From Amylibacter sp. SFDW26 (GTDB lineage Bacteria > Pseudomonadota > Alphaproteobacteria > Rhodobacterales > Rhodobacteraceae): a DNA stretch of 64,000 bases. The stretch spans positions 62,001 to 126,000 of the forward strand of contig NZ_WEIC01000005.1 of assembly GCF_009184395.1 (NCBI RefSeq). The letters run 5' to 3'. The notes under the pieces are model-generated. The model was not told the origin of the DNA and searched no databases. It saw only the letters and a list, made by a program, of their open reading frames with translations. Shown piece after piece: positions 26,514 to 36,323 of this stretch (position 1 is its first letter; every line of letters starts with the position of its first letter). The position numbers were made by a program, and so were the translations under genes.

Positions 26514-28133
26514 TTAGTTTGCCTGTCGGCGCAAGAATGCTGGAATTTCGATACGTTCTTGGTCTTCAGTCATTGCAGGTTCTTCATGAGACAAATCAGG
26601 TGCCGTAGCGGCAAGGTTTGGTTGCTCGACTGTTCTAGCGCGATTCGTATCATCGCTATGACCTGTCATTTTCGAAATCAGACTATTCAAACCAAAGCCA
26701 CCACGTTTTTCAGCTGTTGCTTCAGCCTGTGCAGGCATTGGCGCAGGTGCATGTGTTGGTGCTTTTGATGCAGCAGCATGCAAACGTGCCATTGTTTCAG
26801 AACTCGGTTGGCCTGTTGGCTGCGGCTGCGGTGCCACAAATGCAGCGGCTTCTTCTTCCATTTGGAAGAAATCATCAGCAGTTTCTTCTGCAGCAGGTTG
26901 ATATGCTGGCGGTGGTAAATCATCTGTTTCAGTTTGAGCAAATGTTGGTTCATCAAATTGAGCCGCACTTTCAAACATGTCTGGCTCTTGCATACCAATC
27001 TCTTCAACTGCTGGCATATCCATGACTGGCTCAGCAGAAACTTCTTCTACAAACTCTTCAACAGATGGCACTGCATCTGCAGGTTCATCTTGCTGTTCGA
27101 AAGAAACCGCTTGCGCTAAGGGCTCTTTCATTGAACGGCGCGGAACTGGAATATCAGAAACTGTAGTCACAGCATCGATACCTGTTGCAACGACAGACAC
27201 CCGCATCACACCTTCAAGGCCAGTATCAAGTGTTGAACCAACGATAATGTTTGCATTTTCATCAACTTCTTCACGGATACGGTTCGCTGCTTCATCCATT
27301 TCGAACAATGTCAGATCGTGACCGCCTGTGATGTTGATCAATACGCCATGTGCACCTTTCAACGAAATCTCGTCTAGCAATGGGTTTGCAATCGCTTTTT
27401 CTGCAGCTTGGATCGCACGATCTTCGCCAGTGCTTTCACCTGTGCCCATCATTGCTTTGCCCATCTCGTCCATTACGGCGCGAATATCCGCAAAGTCTAG
27501 ATTGATAATACCAGGGCGTACCATAAGGTCTGTTACACCCTTAACACCTTGATAAAGAACATCATCCGCCATTTGGAAAGCTTCAGTAAATGTTGTTTTC
27601 TCGTTGGCAATGCGGAATAGATTCTGGTTTGGAATCACAATCAATGTGTCCACAACTTTTTGTAACGCCTCAACGCCTTCTTCGGCTTGGCGCATACGTT
27701 TGTTGCCCTCAAACTGGAATGGCTTCGTGACGACACCAACCGTTAGAACCCCCAATTCACGTGCTGCTTGTGCAATAATCGGTGCAGCGCCAGTGCCTGT
27801 ACCGCCGCCCATGCCAGCTGTGATAAAACACATGTGACACCCAACAAGCTGATCAACGATTGCTTCGATGCTTTCTTCAGCAGAAGCCGCGCCAACGGAT
27901 GGTCGTGCACCTGCGCCTAAGCCTTCGGTTACTTTTTCGCCGATTTGAATAGCATTTTGCGCTTTAGAATTCTGCAAAGCTTGTGCATCAGTATTCGCCA
28001 CAACGAAATCGACACCTTCAAGGTTCTTTTCGATCATGTTGTTTACAGCGTTACCGCCAGCACCGCCCACACCAAATACTGCGATATGAGGTTTAAGGTC
28101 TGCCATTTCTGGCATGCGTAGATTCAATGTCAT
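26514..28133 (-). CDS. ftsZ: Cell division protein FtsZ
   Basis: FtsZ is the tubulin-like GTPase that forms the Z-ring. The 539-aa protein has [15 protein letters not shown] at its start, the tubulin signature [31 protein letters not shown] for the synergy region, then a long Glu/Pro/Ala-rich linker of about 200 residues. It ends with the conserved peptide [12 protein letters not shown] that binds FtsA. The long linker is usual for alphaproteobacteria. The frame is open to 28250, but the ATG at 28133 ([13 protein letters not shown]) with GCGGAT upstream gives the family N-terminus. The 166-nt gap to ftsA holds a DnaA-box sequence and two GANTC sites (see regulatory entry). A terminator follows. 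Confidence 0.97.
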   Translation of the reverse strand: MTLNLRMPEMADLKPHIAVFGVGGAGGNAVNNMIEKNLEGVDFVVANTDAQALQNSKAQNAIQIGEKVTEGLGAGARPSVGAASAEESIEAIVDQLVGCHMCFITAGMGGGTGTGAAPIIAQAARELGVLTVGVVTKPFQFEGNKRMRQAEEGVEALQKVVDTLIVIPNQNLFRIANEKTTFTEAFQMADDVLYQGVKGVTDLMVRPGIINLDFADIRAVMDEMGKAMMGTGESTGEDRAIQAAEKAIANPLLDEISLKGAHGVLINITGGHDLTLFEMDEAANRIREEVDENANIIVGSTLDTGLEGVMRVSVVATGIDAVTTVSDIPVPRRSMKEPLAQAVSFEQQDEPADAVPSVEEFVEEVSAEPVMDMPAVEEIGMQEPDMFESAAQFDEPTFAQTETDDLPPPAYQPAAEETADDFFQMEEEAAAFVAPQPQPTGQPSSETMARLHAAASKAPTHAPAPMPAQAEATAEKRGGFGLNSLISKMTGHSDDTNRARTVEQPNLAATAPDLSHEEPAMTEDQERIEIPAFLRRQAN

Positions 28134-28299
28134 AATTACTATCCGCCTGTGTGTTGCCTGCTCGGCCGATTTATATCGGTCCTTATTACTGATTCGTATC
28201 GTAACGCAGTGATTCGCCCGCGTCACGAAAAATCGTGCGTTTATCCACAAAACCTAGTGATTTAAGCACTATTCGGCCCAAATTATGGACCAAAACCAC
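28134..28299 (-). promoter_or_regulatory. ftsZ upstream region: DnaA box and GANTC sites
   Basis: The ftsA-ftsZ gap contains a perfect DnaA-box sequence TTATCCACA at 28241-28249 and two GATTC (GANTC, CcrM-type) sites at 28191-28195 and 28211-28215. A dyad CCGAT-TTAT-ATCGG lies at 28166-28179, about 33 nt upstream of the ftsZ ATG. In Caulobacter, ftsZ transcription responds to DnaA and to CcrM methylation, so this arrangement is plausible cell-cycle control. No -35/-10 pair is claimed. Chance occurrence of a 9-mer in 166 nt is low but not excluded. Confidence 0.5.
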
Positions 28300-29634
28300 C
28301 TACCAGTTGTCTTTAAACCAGCGCATCGCTTTTTTCAGAGGCTTACCACCCATTCGCTCAACAGGTAGATCAAAGTCCCAGCATTCATCTTGTGGATGTG
28401 CCGCATGCATTGCCAAACCAATTGTAGATGCAAACGCTGGCCCTGTAGCCGCTTGCGGCAAGCCTTGCACGCGCATCGGTCGACCCAAGCGCACATTCTG
28501 ACCTAGGATTTTACTGGCTAGGCCTTCCAAACCTGGAACTTGGCTTGTGCCACCTGTCAAAACGATGCGTTGACCAGGCAGATGTTCAAATCCAGACGCA
28601 TCCAAACGCATACGTGCTTCTTCCAGTATTTCTTCTAAACGTGGGCGCATCACGCCAATCAATTCTGCGCGGCTAATACGACGACGATCATGATCAAAAT
28701 CACCTGTATCCCCACCAACCTCAATCATCTCGCGATCATCAATAGAGGTTGCGATCACGCCGCCATGCAATGTTTTGATCCGTTCAGCCGCTTGATATGA
28801 CACCTGTAAACCTTGCGAAATATCGGACGTGACCAAGTCGCCACCCATACGAACATTATCACCGTAAATCATATGCTTTTTAAGGAAGACAGAAACGCTG
28901 GTAGCCCCACCACCAATATCGATACACGCAGCACCAAGCTCTTGCTCATCCTCCACCAATGCTGACATCGCACTTGTATAAGCGGCAGAGGCAACACCGG
29001 CCAATTCCATATCACATCGCTTTACACATTTCAGAAGATTTTCAATGGCTTGCGTATCCACAGTCAGCAAATGCATGTCCACAGATAAACGGTTGCCGAT
29101 CTGCCCACGAGGATCAGTCAAACCACTGCGGTGATCCAGTGTAAAATTGACCGGCATAGCATGAACTGTTTCACGCCCAGCTCCATAATCTGGCATATCA
29201 CAGTTCGCCAAAACGCGACCAATATCATAGTCTGTAACAGTGCCATTTTCTAATTCAACTTCGCCAGCCACACCATACGAACGCGGCTCAGCGCCAGCCA
29301 AACAAGCAATCACATGATCCACGCGCACATTTGCCATTTTCTGGGCTCCTTGTACGACTGTACGGATTGCACGTTCTGTTTCTTCCATCGAAGAAATTTC
29401 GCCAAAACGCACACCGCGCGAACGAGTTGTTGCTACACCAATCACACGGAAAGAACCGTGATTGGCAAGGTTGCCAACCCCTAAGCGAACATCGTCATTT
29501 TGTGTCGCATCAAACTGCAAAACCATACAGGCCATTTTCGTTGTACCAACGTCCAAAACAGCAACCAAACCGCGCTGTAAAGCACTCCGTCTTTTCTGAC
29601 GCATCGCACGCTGTGTATCGTACAAATATGACAT
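28300..29634 (-). CDS. ftsA: Cell division protein FtsA
   Basis: FtsA is an actin-like ATPase that tethers FtsZ to the inner membrane. The 444-aa protein shows the actin-fold landmarks: VAVLDVGTTKMACMV (phosphate 1), AACIDIGGGATSVSVF (phosphate 2) and IVLTGGTSQVPGLEGLASKIL (adenosine motif). The 1C subdomain (SHS2) lies between. It ends with a basic, amphipathic tail (KPLKKAMRWFKDNW) suited to membrane binding. The ATG follows the ftsQ stop by three nt. The N-terminal extension MSYLYDTQRAMRQKRR is slightly longer and more basic than in E. coli, as in other alphaproteobacteria. Confidence 0.96.
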   Translation of the reverse strand: MSYLYDTQRAMRQKRRSALQRGLVAVLDVGTTKMACMVLQFDATQNDDVRLGVGNLANHGSFRVIGVATTRSRGVRFGEISSMEETERAIRTVVQGAQKMANVRVDHVIACLAGAEPRSYGVAGEVELENGTVTDYDIGRVLANCDMPDYGAGRETVHAMPVNFTLDHRSGLTDPRGQIGNRLSVDMHLLTVDTQAIENLLKCVKRCDMELAGVASAAYTSAMSALVEDEQELGAACIDIGGGATSVSVFLKKHMIYGDNVRMGGDLVTSDISQGLQVSYQAAERIKTLHGGVIATSIDDREMIEVGGDTGDFDHDRRRISRAELIGVMRPRLEEILEEARMRLDASGFEHLPGQRIVLTGGTSQVPGLEGLASKILGQNVRLGRPMRVQGLPQAATGPAFASTIGLAMHAAHPQDECWDFDLPVERMGGKPLKKAMRWFKDNW

Positions 29635-29637
29635 AAC

Positions 29638-30516
29638 TTAACTATCCTCTCCGTTTGCGATTAAACGCAACTTCTTCAAACCATCTAATGCGGGTGCTGA
29701 AAGTCTTAAAATAGGCTTTCGGCCATCTCTTACGTCCACGACAGCAACGTCGCGGTTCAAAATATCTTGGGCTGCATGTAGCGCGAATATACGTTCTAGC
29801 GCGGCAAGCGGTTTATCTTCTGGCAGTCTTAAAATTTGATTGCGGTCTAAAACCACATCCCAACGACGCTCGCCAATACGCATCAAACCACGCACACGCC
29901 CAGCCACAGGTGCAAGTTTTGCGAAAATATCCATAGCTTCGGGCACGCTCTGCTCAACACCCACTCCTGTCACCAGAGGTAATTCAGGCCGATCCAGACG
30001 AGACCCAAGGCGTCCAGACTTTTCGCCCGATGCATCTAACAACACCAAACCTTCATCATTACGCCAAATCAAAGCTGGGACACGTTCAACAATACCCACC
30101 TCTAAAACACCCTGCGCACCAACTAGTATTGAAGCGGCTTCGACGCCTTCAATGCTTTCAACCGAAGCTTTCAAAGCCTCCAAATCCAAATGGAAAGAAC
30201 TCACGGGGAATTCCACAGGAAGGGCCGCACGCACCAAACTATCAGTGATCTCACCTACACCTTGGATACGCATTTGCTTAACCATGAACTCGGGGCGCTC
30301 TTCCATTACGGTGCGCGCATGATTGTAATGAGTAATCATATTTGCTTGTACTGCAGGGTCGCGAACATAACTAACCACAATGATACCCACGAACAAAACA
30401 GGTAAACCTGTACGGATCAGCGCGCGGTAAACAGGTGTCAACCAAAGACGTTCTAACTTATATTTAACACGGCTTGGCGCAGGATCTTGGCGTGTAGGTG
30501 GTGTTATCTGTTGCAT
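29638..30516 (-). CDS. ftsQ: Cell division protein FtsQ
   Basis: FtsQ is a bitopic divisome scaffold that joins FtsL/FtsB to the early ring. The 292-aa protein has a basic cytoplasmic N-terminus, one transmembrane helix (IRTGLPVLFVGIIVVSYV, about residues 33-50), then a POTRA domain with MRIQGVGEITDSLVRAAL and a beta domain with VVLDRNQILRLPEDKPL. A longer frame starts at 30537, but GGAGG lies seven nt before the ATG at 30516 and that start is used. The start overlaps the end of ddlB by 13 nt. Family sequences vary greatly, so the call leans on topology, POTRA pattern and position between ddlB and ftsA. Confidence 0.93.
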   Translation of the reverse strand: MQQITPPTRQDPAPSRVKYKLERLWLTPVYRALIRTGLPVLFVGIIVVSYVRDPAVQANMITHYNHARTVMEERPEFMVKQMRIQGVGEITDSLVRAALPVEFPVSSFHLDLEALKASVESIEGVEAASILVGAQGVLEVGIVERVPALIWRNDEGLVLLDASGEKSGRLGSRLDRPELPLVTGVGVEQSVPEAMDIFAKLAPVAGRVRGLMRIGERRWDVVLDRNQILRLPEDKPLAALERIFALHAAQDILNRDVAVVDVRDGRKPILRLSAPALDGLKKLRLIANGEDS

Positions 30517-31415
30517 GATGCATCCTCCACCATCCAACGAACGAACTTACCATATGACACCCCACAATGGTCAGCTTGTTCAGGTGACAATGATGTTGGT
30601 GTCATACCAGGTTGGGTATTGGTTTCGAGCAGGATCAAACCATCCAAACCTTTGCTTTCGTCCCAACGGAAATCCGTGCGCGATACACCACGGCAACACA
30701 AAATATTGTGGGCACGAACTGCATAATCCAAACAAGCCTCATAAATATCCGCAGGAATATCGGCAGGCACAATATGTTTTGAGCCACCTTCTTCATATTT
30801 CGCAGAAAAATCATACCATCCGTCGGCATAGATATCCGTCACAGCCAATGCCTTATCACCCATCACAGTCGTGGTTAACTCGCGGCCAGGAATAAACCGT
30901 TCCACCATAACCGTATCAGGCATATCTGCATTCATACGTGCAGGGCCTTCACCCTCGTTCACGATGTAAACACCGACAGAAGACCCTTCATTATAGGGCT
31001 TCACAACATAAGGTGCCGCCATAGGGTGATCTTTTTGAACATCCTCCGACGATACCAACATACTTTCCGCAATCGGCAAACCAGCAGCAGCATAAGCGCG
31101 CTTGGCTTGTTCTTTATCCATAGCCATGGCGGACGCCATAACACCAGAATGCGTATAAGGAATTTGCAACCATTCAAGTAGACCTTGAACACAGCCATCT
31201 TCGCCCCAGCGACCATGCAAAGCATTGAACACAACATCGGGTTTGGCTGCAATCAAATCGCTAGCCAGCTCTGGACCTGCGTCCAGTTCTACAACTTCGA
31301 AACCTTCATCGCGCAATGCTGCTGCTACTTCGCGACCCGAAACCAGAGAAACTTCACGTTCCGCTGATGGACCACCCTTCAGGACCACAATGCGCGAGAT
31401 TGCCCTGCTCGACAT
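30504..31415 (-). CDS. ddlB: D-alanine--D-alanine ligase
   Basis: Ddl joins two D-Ala for the pentapeptide stem, using ATP-grasp chemistry. The 303-aa protein begins IVVLKGGPSAEREVSLVSG, contains NALHGRWGEDGCVQGLLE, the loop VKPYNEGSSVGVYIV, VERFIPGRELTTTVMG, and ends with LLETNTQPGMTPTSLSPEQA, which carries the Mg ligands Glu and Asn. The frame reaches 31430, but AGAGG lies five nt before the ATG at 31415 (MSSRAISR), which is preferred. It sits between murB and ftsQ, the standard dcw position. The murB stop is about 58 nt upstream. Confidence 0.96.
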   Translation of the reverse strand: MSSRAISRIVVLKGGPSAEREVSLVSGREVAAALRDEGFEVVELDAGPELASDLIAAKPDVVFNALHGRWGEDGCVQGLLEWLQIPYTHSGVMASAMAMDKEQAKRAYAAAGLPIAESMLVSSEDVQKDHPMAAPYVVKPYNEGSSVGVYIVNEGEGPARMNADMPDTVMVERFIPGRELTTTVMGDKALAVTDIYADGWYDFSAKYEEGGSKHIVPADIPADIYEACLDYAVRAHNILCCRGVSRTDFRWDESKGLDGLILLETNTQPGMTPTSLSPEQADHCGVSYGKFVRWMVEDASCNR

Positions 31416-31472
31416 ACCCGCCTCTTTCACCCACGGCCATTTGCTGGCTCTTAGGGTTTGACTATTTACCGC

Positions 31473-32399
31473 TTAGGTCGGTTTACCGACCCTCATGATT
31501 TCCCACTCTAACTGAATACCAGAGTTTTCGAAAACCTTTTTTATAACTTTTTCACCTAAATTTTCTAAATCTGCGGCAGTTGCGCCACCTTTGTTAATCA
31601 TAAAATTCGAATGCATCTCAGACATTTGCGCACCACCCACCGTAGCACCGCGCATTCCAGCGTCATCAATGACCTTCCAAGCCTTTAAATCATGGACATC
31701 ATCGGTTTTTCCAGTGGAACTGAAACCCGCTGGATTGCGAAACGTTGAACCACAAGAGCGTTCTTTAACAGGCTGCGTTTGCGCGCGTTTTTCCAATGCG
31801 TCCGCCATTTTCGCCTCAATCGCCTCGGGATCGCCGCTCGGCCCTTCCAATAGAACCGAAGTAATCACCATACCTTCAGGCAAATCAGTAGACCGATAAG
31901 CAAAACCCATGTCATCTTTCGTTAAAGTCACGATCTCACCTGAACGTGTTAGTGCTTGCGCTTCAACAAACACATCCGCCGTGTATACACCGTAACACCC
32001 AGCATTCATCTTTGCAGCTCCGCCAATGGCTCCTGGAATGGTCCGCAAAAACGCCAAATCAATTCCAGCCTGTGCCGCTTTGCGCGCAACATGCGCATCT
32101 AACGCCGCAACACCAGCGCGAACACGGTTGCCTTCAAGGATTTCAATCCCGTTAAAACCACGCCCCATACGGATCACAACACCTTTGATGCCACCATCAC
32201 GGATAATCAAATTGGAACAGACGCCAATTGGGAAAATATCAATCTCATTTGGCAGACGTCTTAAAAAGCTTTGCAGATCATCCAAATCAGCTGGTTGAAA
32301 CAACACTTCAGCAGGCCCACCAACTTTCAGCCATGACAAATCAGCCAAAGGGCGATCAGCAGTATATGTTCCCCGAACCTCTGGCAAACCTTCGATCAT
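31473..32399 (-). CDS. murB: UDP-N-acetylenolpyruvoylglucosamine reductase MurB
   Basis: MurB reduces UDP-GlcNAc-enolpyruvate to UDP-MurNAc with NADPH and FAD. The 308-aa protein shows [16 protein letters not shown] at the FAD site, [34 protein letters not shown], then [13 protein letters not shown], which holds the proton-donating Ser. It matches the type II form without the extra Tyr loop. The frame extends upstream to 32471 within murC, but the ATG at 32399, directly after the murC stop codon, gives a normal N-terminus ([10 protein letters not shown]). The one-base gap implies coupling. The small DUF2484 gene that often separates murC and murB in Rhodobacteraceae is absent. Confidence 0.95.
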   Translation of the reverse strand: MIEGLPEVRGTYTADRPLADLSWLKVGGPAEVLFQPADLDDLQSFLRRLPNEIDIFPIGVCSNLIIRDGGIKGVVIRMGRGFNGIEILEGNRVRAGVAALDAHVARKAAQAGIDLAFLRTIPGAIGGAAKMNAGCYGVYTADVFVEAQALTRSGEIVTLTKDDMGFAYRSTDLPEGMVITSVLLEGPSGDPEAIEAKMADALEKRAQTQPVKERSCGSTFRNPAGFSSTGKTDDVHDLKAWKVIDDAGMRGATVGGAQMSEMHSNFMINKGGATAADLENLGEKVIKKVFENSGIQLEWEIMRVGKPT

Positions 32400-32400
32400 A

Positions 32401-33792
32401 TTATTTGTCCACTGGCAGATTATTAGCCCAAGCACTGATCGTACCAGCACCCAAACACACCAACAGATCACCCTTTTGCGTTTGCTCTTTTACAAACTCT
32501 ACAAAAGACGCCTCATCCGAAATCCCATGCGCTGCCTTATGTCCAGCCGAAACAAGCCCAGCCACCAGACTATCACGATCAGCCCCTTCGATATGATCTT
32601 CGCCAGCTGTAAAAACATCGGAAATGCCAACGATGTCCGCATCGTTGAAACAACCGCAAAAATCATCAAACAGATCATGTAAACGCGAATAACGGTGCGG
32701 CTGGTGCACGGCAATAACACGACCAGAGGTCGCTTGTTTCGCGGCACTTAACACAGCTTTAATCTCAACAGGGTGATGCGCGTAATCGTCAATCACAGTT
32801 ACGCCGTTCATTTCACCAACACGGGTAAAGCGGCGATTCACACCTTTGAAACTTTCCAAAGCCCCTGCAATTTCTTCGCGTTTCAAACCAAGGTAACGCG
32901 ATACAGCAATAGCCGCCAAAGCGTTTGATACATTATGGTCACCTGGCATCGGCAAAGTCACACCATCAATACGCATATCTTCAGCCTGCAAAACAATGTC
33001 AAAAAACGCAGCACCGTTTTCATAACGCAGGTTATCTGCCCGAACATCCGCTTGTTTATTGAAACCATACGTAATTACACGGCGATCGTTGATACGGCCA
33101 ACTAGCGCCTGAACCTCTTTATGATCCGTATTACAAATCGCAACACCATAGAATGGGATGTTCGACACAAACGTATAAAACGCATCGCGCAGATTATCGA
33201 ACGTGCCGTAATGCTCCATATGTTCTGGATCAATATTCGTTACCACAGCCACAGTTGCTGGAAGCTTGTTGAAAGTACCATCACTTTCGTCCGCTTCCAC
33301 AACCATCCATTCGCCATCGCCCATACGCGCGTTTGAACCGTAAGCATGAATAATACCGCCATTGATCACCGTTGGATCAATACCACCTGCATCCAACAAA
33401 GTAGCGACCATCGTCGTCGTTGTCGTCTTACCATGCGTCCCCGCAATCGCCACATTTGACTTCAAACGCATCAATTCTGCCAACATTTCAGCACGACGCA
33501 CAACGGGCAGTCCACGCGCACGCGCACTGTCCAACTCAGGGTTTCCAGGTTTAATCGCGGAAGAGATCACAACCACTTCGGCATCTTCCAAATTCTCAGC
33601 CATTTGCGGGAACGAAATCTTTGCCCCCATTTCGACCAAACGATCTGTGATCTTACTGGGGCGTAAATCAGAGCCTTGGACCGTATAGCCATGGTTCAAC
33701 AGAACTTCGGCTATGCCCGACATTCCAATACCACCAATCCCTACGAAATGGATTGCCCCTAATTGTGTTGGTAATTTCGTTGCTGCATTCAT
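32401..33792 (-). CDS. murC: UDP-N-acetylmuramate--L-alanine ligase MurC
   Basis: MurC adds L-Ala to UDP-MurNAc, the first amino-acid ligation of the stem. The 463-aa protein starts with the Rossmann motif [20 protein letters not shown], has the Mur P-loop [17 protein letters not shown] near 108, EADESDGTF and the ATP/Mg His region [16 protein letters not shown], and [16 protein letters not shown] near the C-terminus. The start overlaps the murG stop by four bases (33789-33792). Length and motif order fit the family without anomalies. Confidence 0.97.
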   Translation of the reverse strand: MNAATKLPTQLGAIHFVGIGGIGMSGIAEVLLNHGYTVQGSDLRPSKITDRLVEMGAKISFPQMAENLEDAEVVVISSAIKPGNPELDSARARGLPVVRRAEMLAELMRLKSNVAIAGTHGKTTTTTMVATLLDAGGIDPTVINGGIIHAYGSNARMGDGEWMVVEADESDGTFNKLPATVAVVTNIDPEHMEHYGTFDNLRDAFYTFVSNIPFYGVAICNTDHKEVQALVGRINDRRVITYGFNKQADVRADNLRYENGAAFFDIVLQAEDMRIDGVTLPMPGDHNVSNALAAIAVSRYLGLKREEIAGALESFKGVNRRFTRVGEMNGVTVIDDYAHHPVEIKAVLSAAKQATSGRVIAVHQPHRYSRLHDLFDDFCGCFNDADIVGISDVFTAGEDHIEGADRDSLVAGLVSAGHKAAHGISDEASFVEFVKEQTQKGDLLVCLGAGTISAWANNLPVDK

Positions 33793-34892
33793 TGGACACG
33801 CCCCTTTGCCGCCAATTCTTCGACCATATTCGCCAGCTGCTCTGTTGCATCTGGTTTTGCCTGCGTCAATGCCGCGTGCGCCATTTGCTCCGCTCCCTCT
33901 GCGTCACTTAGCACGGTTTCGATACATTTCGCCAAACTCTGCGGTGTCAACTCGCTTTCAGGGATCACAATTGCCCCTCCAGCCGATGCCAACCCTCGTG
34001 CATTCGCATTTTGATGGTCATCCATCGCAATCGCCAAAGGCACCAAAATCGAAGGCCGTCCAATCGTTGCAATATCCGCAACCGACGATGCACCAGAGCG
34101 CGATACAACCAACTGCGCCTCTGACATCAATCGTGGCACATCACGAAAAAACGGCGACACTTCTGCATGTACACCTGCCTGTGCATAAGCTTCTTCGCAA
34201 GCAACCGTATCATCCTCGCGTGCTTGCTGAAAAACCCGCACTTGCGCTTTAATATTATCAGGCAGCAAAGCCGCTGCTTGTGGCATCATATCCGATAAAA
34301 TCTTTGCCCCTTGTGATCCACCAATTGCCAAAATACTCATCGGCCAATCACCTGGCGTTATATAAGCGGCACTGTGTTTTTCCATGACACTCAGACGCAC
34401 AGGGTTACCCGTATGAATTCCCTGAACACCCTCAGGCATTGCAGTCGGCCAAGTTCCACAAGCCACAGCGTCCATCTTTGGCGCAAATTTCTTGTTCACA
34501 CGCCCCAAAACACCGTTTTGTTCATGGATCATGCGCGGTAATTTCAACCAACCACCCGCCAACATCGCAGGAATAGCAGGATATCCCCCAAACCCAGCAA
34601 CAACAGCTGGGCGATCGCGGCGCATACTAAACCACGCAGAAACCGCGCCCTTTAAAATGCTAAATGGAACGCGCAGCTTTGCAGCCAATCCACCACGCGC
34701 AAACGTACCAGACTTAACAACTTCAATTTCAACAGTATGAGGAAAACCACCTGTATATCGCGCACCGCGCGGATCAGTGGACAATTTCACCCGCCATCCA
34801 CGGCGCAACATTTCCTCTGCCAATGCTTGGGCTGGGAACATATGCCCCCCCGTACCACCAGCAGCTATGACCAGAAGCGGTCCATCATTCAT
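33789..34892 (-). CDS. murG: Lipid II synthase MurG (GlcNAc transferase)
   Basis: MurG transfers GlcNAc from UDP-GlcNAc to lipid I on the inner face of the membrane. The 367-aa GT28 enzyme has the first G-loop [21 protein letters not shown], the acceptor-site [16 protein letters not shown] and [12 protein letters not shown], the second G-loop [14 protein letters not shown], and the UDP-GlcNAc motif [25 protein letters not shown]. The ATG at 34892 has GAGGTAAAGAGT immediately upstream. A 33-codon ORF lies between it and ftsW. The stop overlaps murC. Confidence 0.97.
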   Translation of the reverse strand: MNDGPLLVIAAGGTGGHMFPAQALAEEMLRRGWRVKLSTDPRGARYTGGFPHTVEIEVVKSGTFARGGLAAKLRVPFSILKGAVSAWFSMRRDRPAVVAGFGGYPAIPAMLAGGWLKLPRMIHEQNGVLGRVNKKFAPKMDAVACGTWPTAMPEGVQGIHTGNPVRLSVMEKHSAAYITPGDWPMSILAIGGSQGAKILSDMMPQAAALLPDNIKAQVRVFQQAREDDTVACEEAYAQAGVHAEVSPFFRDVPRLMSEAQLVVSRSGASSVADIATIGRPSILVPLAIAMDDHQNANARGLASAGGAIVIPESELTPQSLAKCIETVLSDAEGAEQMAHAALTQAKPDATEQLANMVEELAAKGRVQ

Positions 34893-34918
34893 ACTCTTTA
34901 CCTCTTAAAACAATGGTT

Positions 34919-35020
34919 TTATTTAATGGCATTACGATAAGCTAAATACGCCCCTGCCATCGATCCAATCAAAACACCCGAAACGGCAGCCATCATCAAA
35001 ATAATCTCTATATCAACCAC
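34919..35020 (-). CDS. Candidate 33-aa membrane peptide between ftsW and murG
   Basis: A GTG-started frame of 34 codons overlaps the end of ftsW (GTG at 35020-35018, ftsW stop at 35015-35013) and ends 26 nt before murG. AAGGA lies nine nt upstream of the GTG. The peptide reads VVDIEIILMMAAVSGVLIG and continues SMAGAYLAYRNAIK: one hydrophobic helix and a short basic end, with no other features. Overlap with ftsW and the ribosome-binding site favour a real gene in this otherwise gap-free cluster. It is too short for homology by eye, and the alternative is a plain intercistronic spacer. Confidence 0.45.
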   Translation of the reverse strand: MVDIEIILMMAAVSGVLIGSMAGAYLAYRNAIK

Positions 35021-36203
35021 GGCGCACAATCCTTGGGCTTTGCTTTCCCTGACCTAACAGATCACTCATATCCCCTTGGGCACGTGTGCGCGTAAACGCC
35101 AGCAACATCCCCAACGCGATCCCAGCCGCCACCAATGATGAACCACCGTAACTGACAAACGGCAACGTCATACCTTTGGCAGGTAATAGGCGCACAGCCA
35201 CACCCATATTGATCATAGATTGCAGACCAAACAGCACCGCAATGCCAGTCCCTGCTAAACGAATGAACGGGTCGCGTTCTTTAACCAAACGGAACAACGA
35301 GCGCACAGTAATAAAGCCAAACAAAGCAATGATAACCAGCACAAGGAACAATCCATATTCCTCAGCCGCCACGGCAATAATGAAATCTGTATGTGCATCA
35401 GGCAGCGACCATTTCACTTGGCCTTCGCCTACACCGACACCAAAGAAGCCCCCTTCTTGGATCGCATTTGTTGCATATCCAAGCTGCGTACGTGGATCCA
35501 AATCAGGGTTCAAAAACCCATCAATCCGTCGCGCAAAGTGTTCTGAGTTATTGTAGGAAAACAGGCCGACACCAACGACACCCGCCGCCATAACAACCAA
35601 TAATAATATCGGTGCACCTGCGATGAAATACATGATGCCCCAAGAGGCAACAATCAATGCAGCTTGCCCAAAATCAGGTTGCATCGCCAATAGGAATGCC
35701 ACAGCAACAGTAATGACAAATGAAATACGTTTCCCAGGAGGCCCACCAACTTGAAACGCCGATGCCATCATCCATGCGGAAAATACCACAAAACAAGGTT
35801 TTAAGAACTCAGAAGGTTGTACAGACGTAAACCCAAGCGAGAACCACCGCGTTGCACCTTTACCAAAATCTGTTCCAAAGAACGGCAACAACATCAATGC
35901 TGCAAAACAACAGGCAAAGCCAAACACACCCAAACGACGCACCATCGTTGGCGTCATCATAGATGTCAGCGCCATCGCACCAAGTGCCACAGTGCCAAAG
36001 AAAAGCTGCTTATAAACATAGTAAAACTGCGGCAGTCCATTGCGTTCTGCCAAAGGAACAGAGGCCGCTAATCCCAATAGGATACCGACCAAAAACAACC
36101 CTAAAATGCAGGATAAGGATACACGATCAACCGTGCGCCACCAACGCGGTAAAATTGGATCAATAGGTTGCTGTACAACCCGACCAAAAGCCATTTCTGT
36201 CAT
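35013..36203 (-). CDS. ftsW: Lipid II polymerase/division protein FtsW (SEDS)
   Basis: FtsW is the SEDS-family septal glycosyltransferase working with FtsI. The 396-aa protein has about ten transmembrane helices. Conserved pieces include FGKGATRWFSLGFTSVQPSEFLKP, FLLAMQPDFGQAAL (with the catalytic-region Asp), ARRIDGFLNPDLDPRTQLGYA before the large loop, EYGLFLVLVIIALFG, and the final LPAKGMTLPFVSYGGSSLVA. AGG lies five nt before the ATG at 36203; an internal ATG at 36194 is less likely. A 120-nt gap to murD, the largest inside the upper cluster, contains no gene. Confidence 0.96.
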   Translation of the reverse strand: MTEMAFGRVVQQPIDPILPRWWRTVDRVSLSCILGLFLVGILLGLAASVPLAERNGLPQFYYVYKQLFFGTVALGAMALTSMMTPTMVRRLGVFGFACCFAALMLLPFFGTDFGKGATRWFSLGFTSVQPSEFLKPCFVVFSAWMMASAFQVGGPPGKRISFVITVAVAFLLAMQPDFGQAALIVASWGIMYFIAGAPILLLVVMAAGVVGVGLFSYNNSEHFARRIDGFLNPDLDPRTQLGYATNAIQEGGFFGVGVGEGQVKWSLPDAHTDFIIAVAAEEYGLFLVLVIIALFGFITVRSLFRLVKERDPFIRLAGTGIAVLFGLQSMINMGVAVRLLPAKGMTLPFVSYGGSSLVAAGIALGMLLAFTRTRAQGDMSDLLGQGKQSPRIVRRG

Positions 36204-36323
36204 TGTGCCTGCTCGCCGTCTTTATGCCATATACATGCGGCCTCATTTTGCGGACCGTCATTGCAGACATAAGTGCCATATATTTTGGCATTTGGCTAGT
36301 GTTTTGCTTTTATGTGGCGGAAA

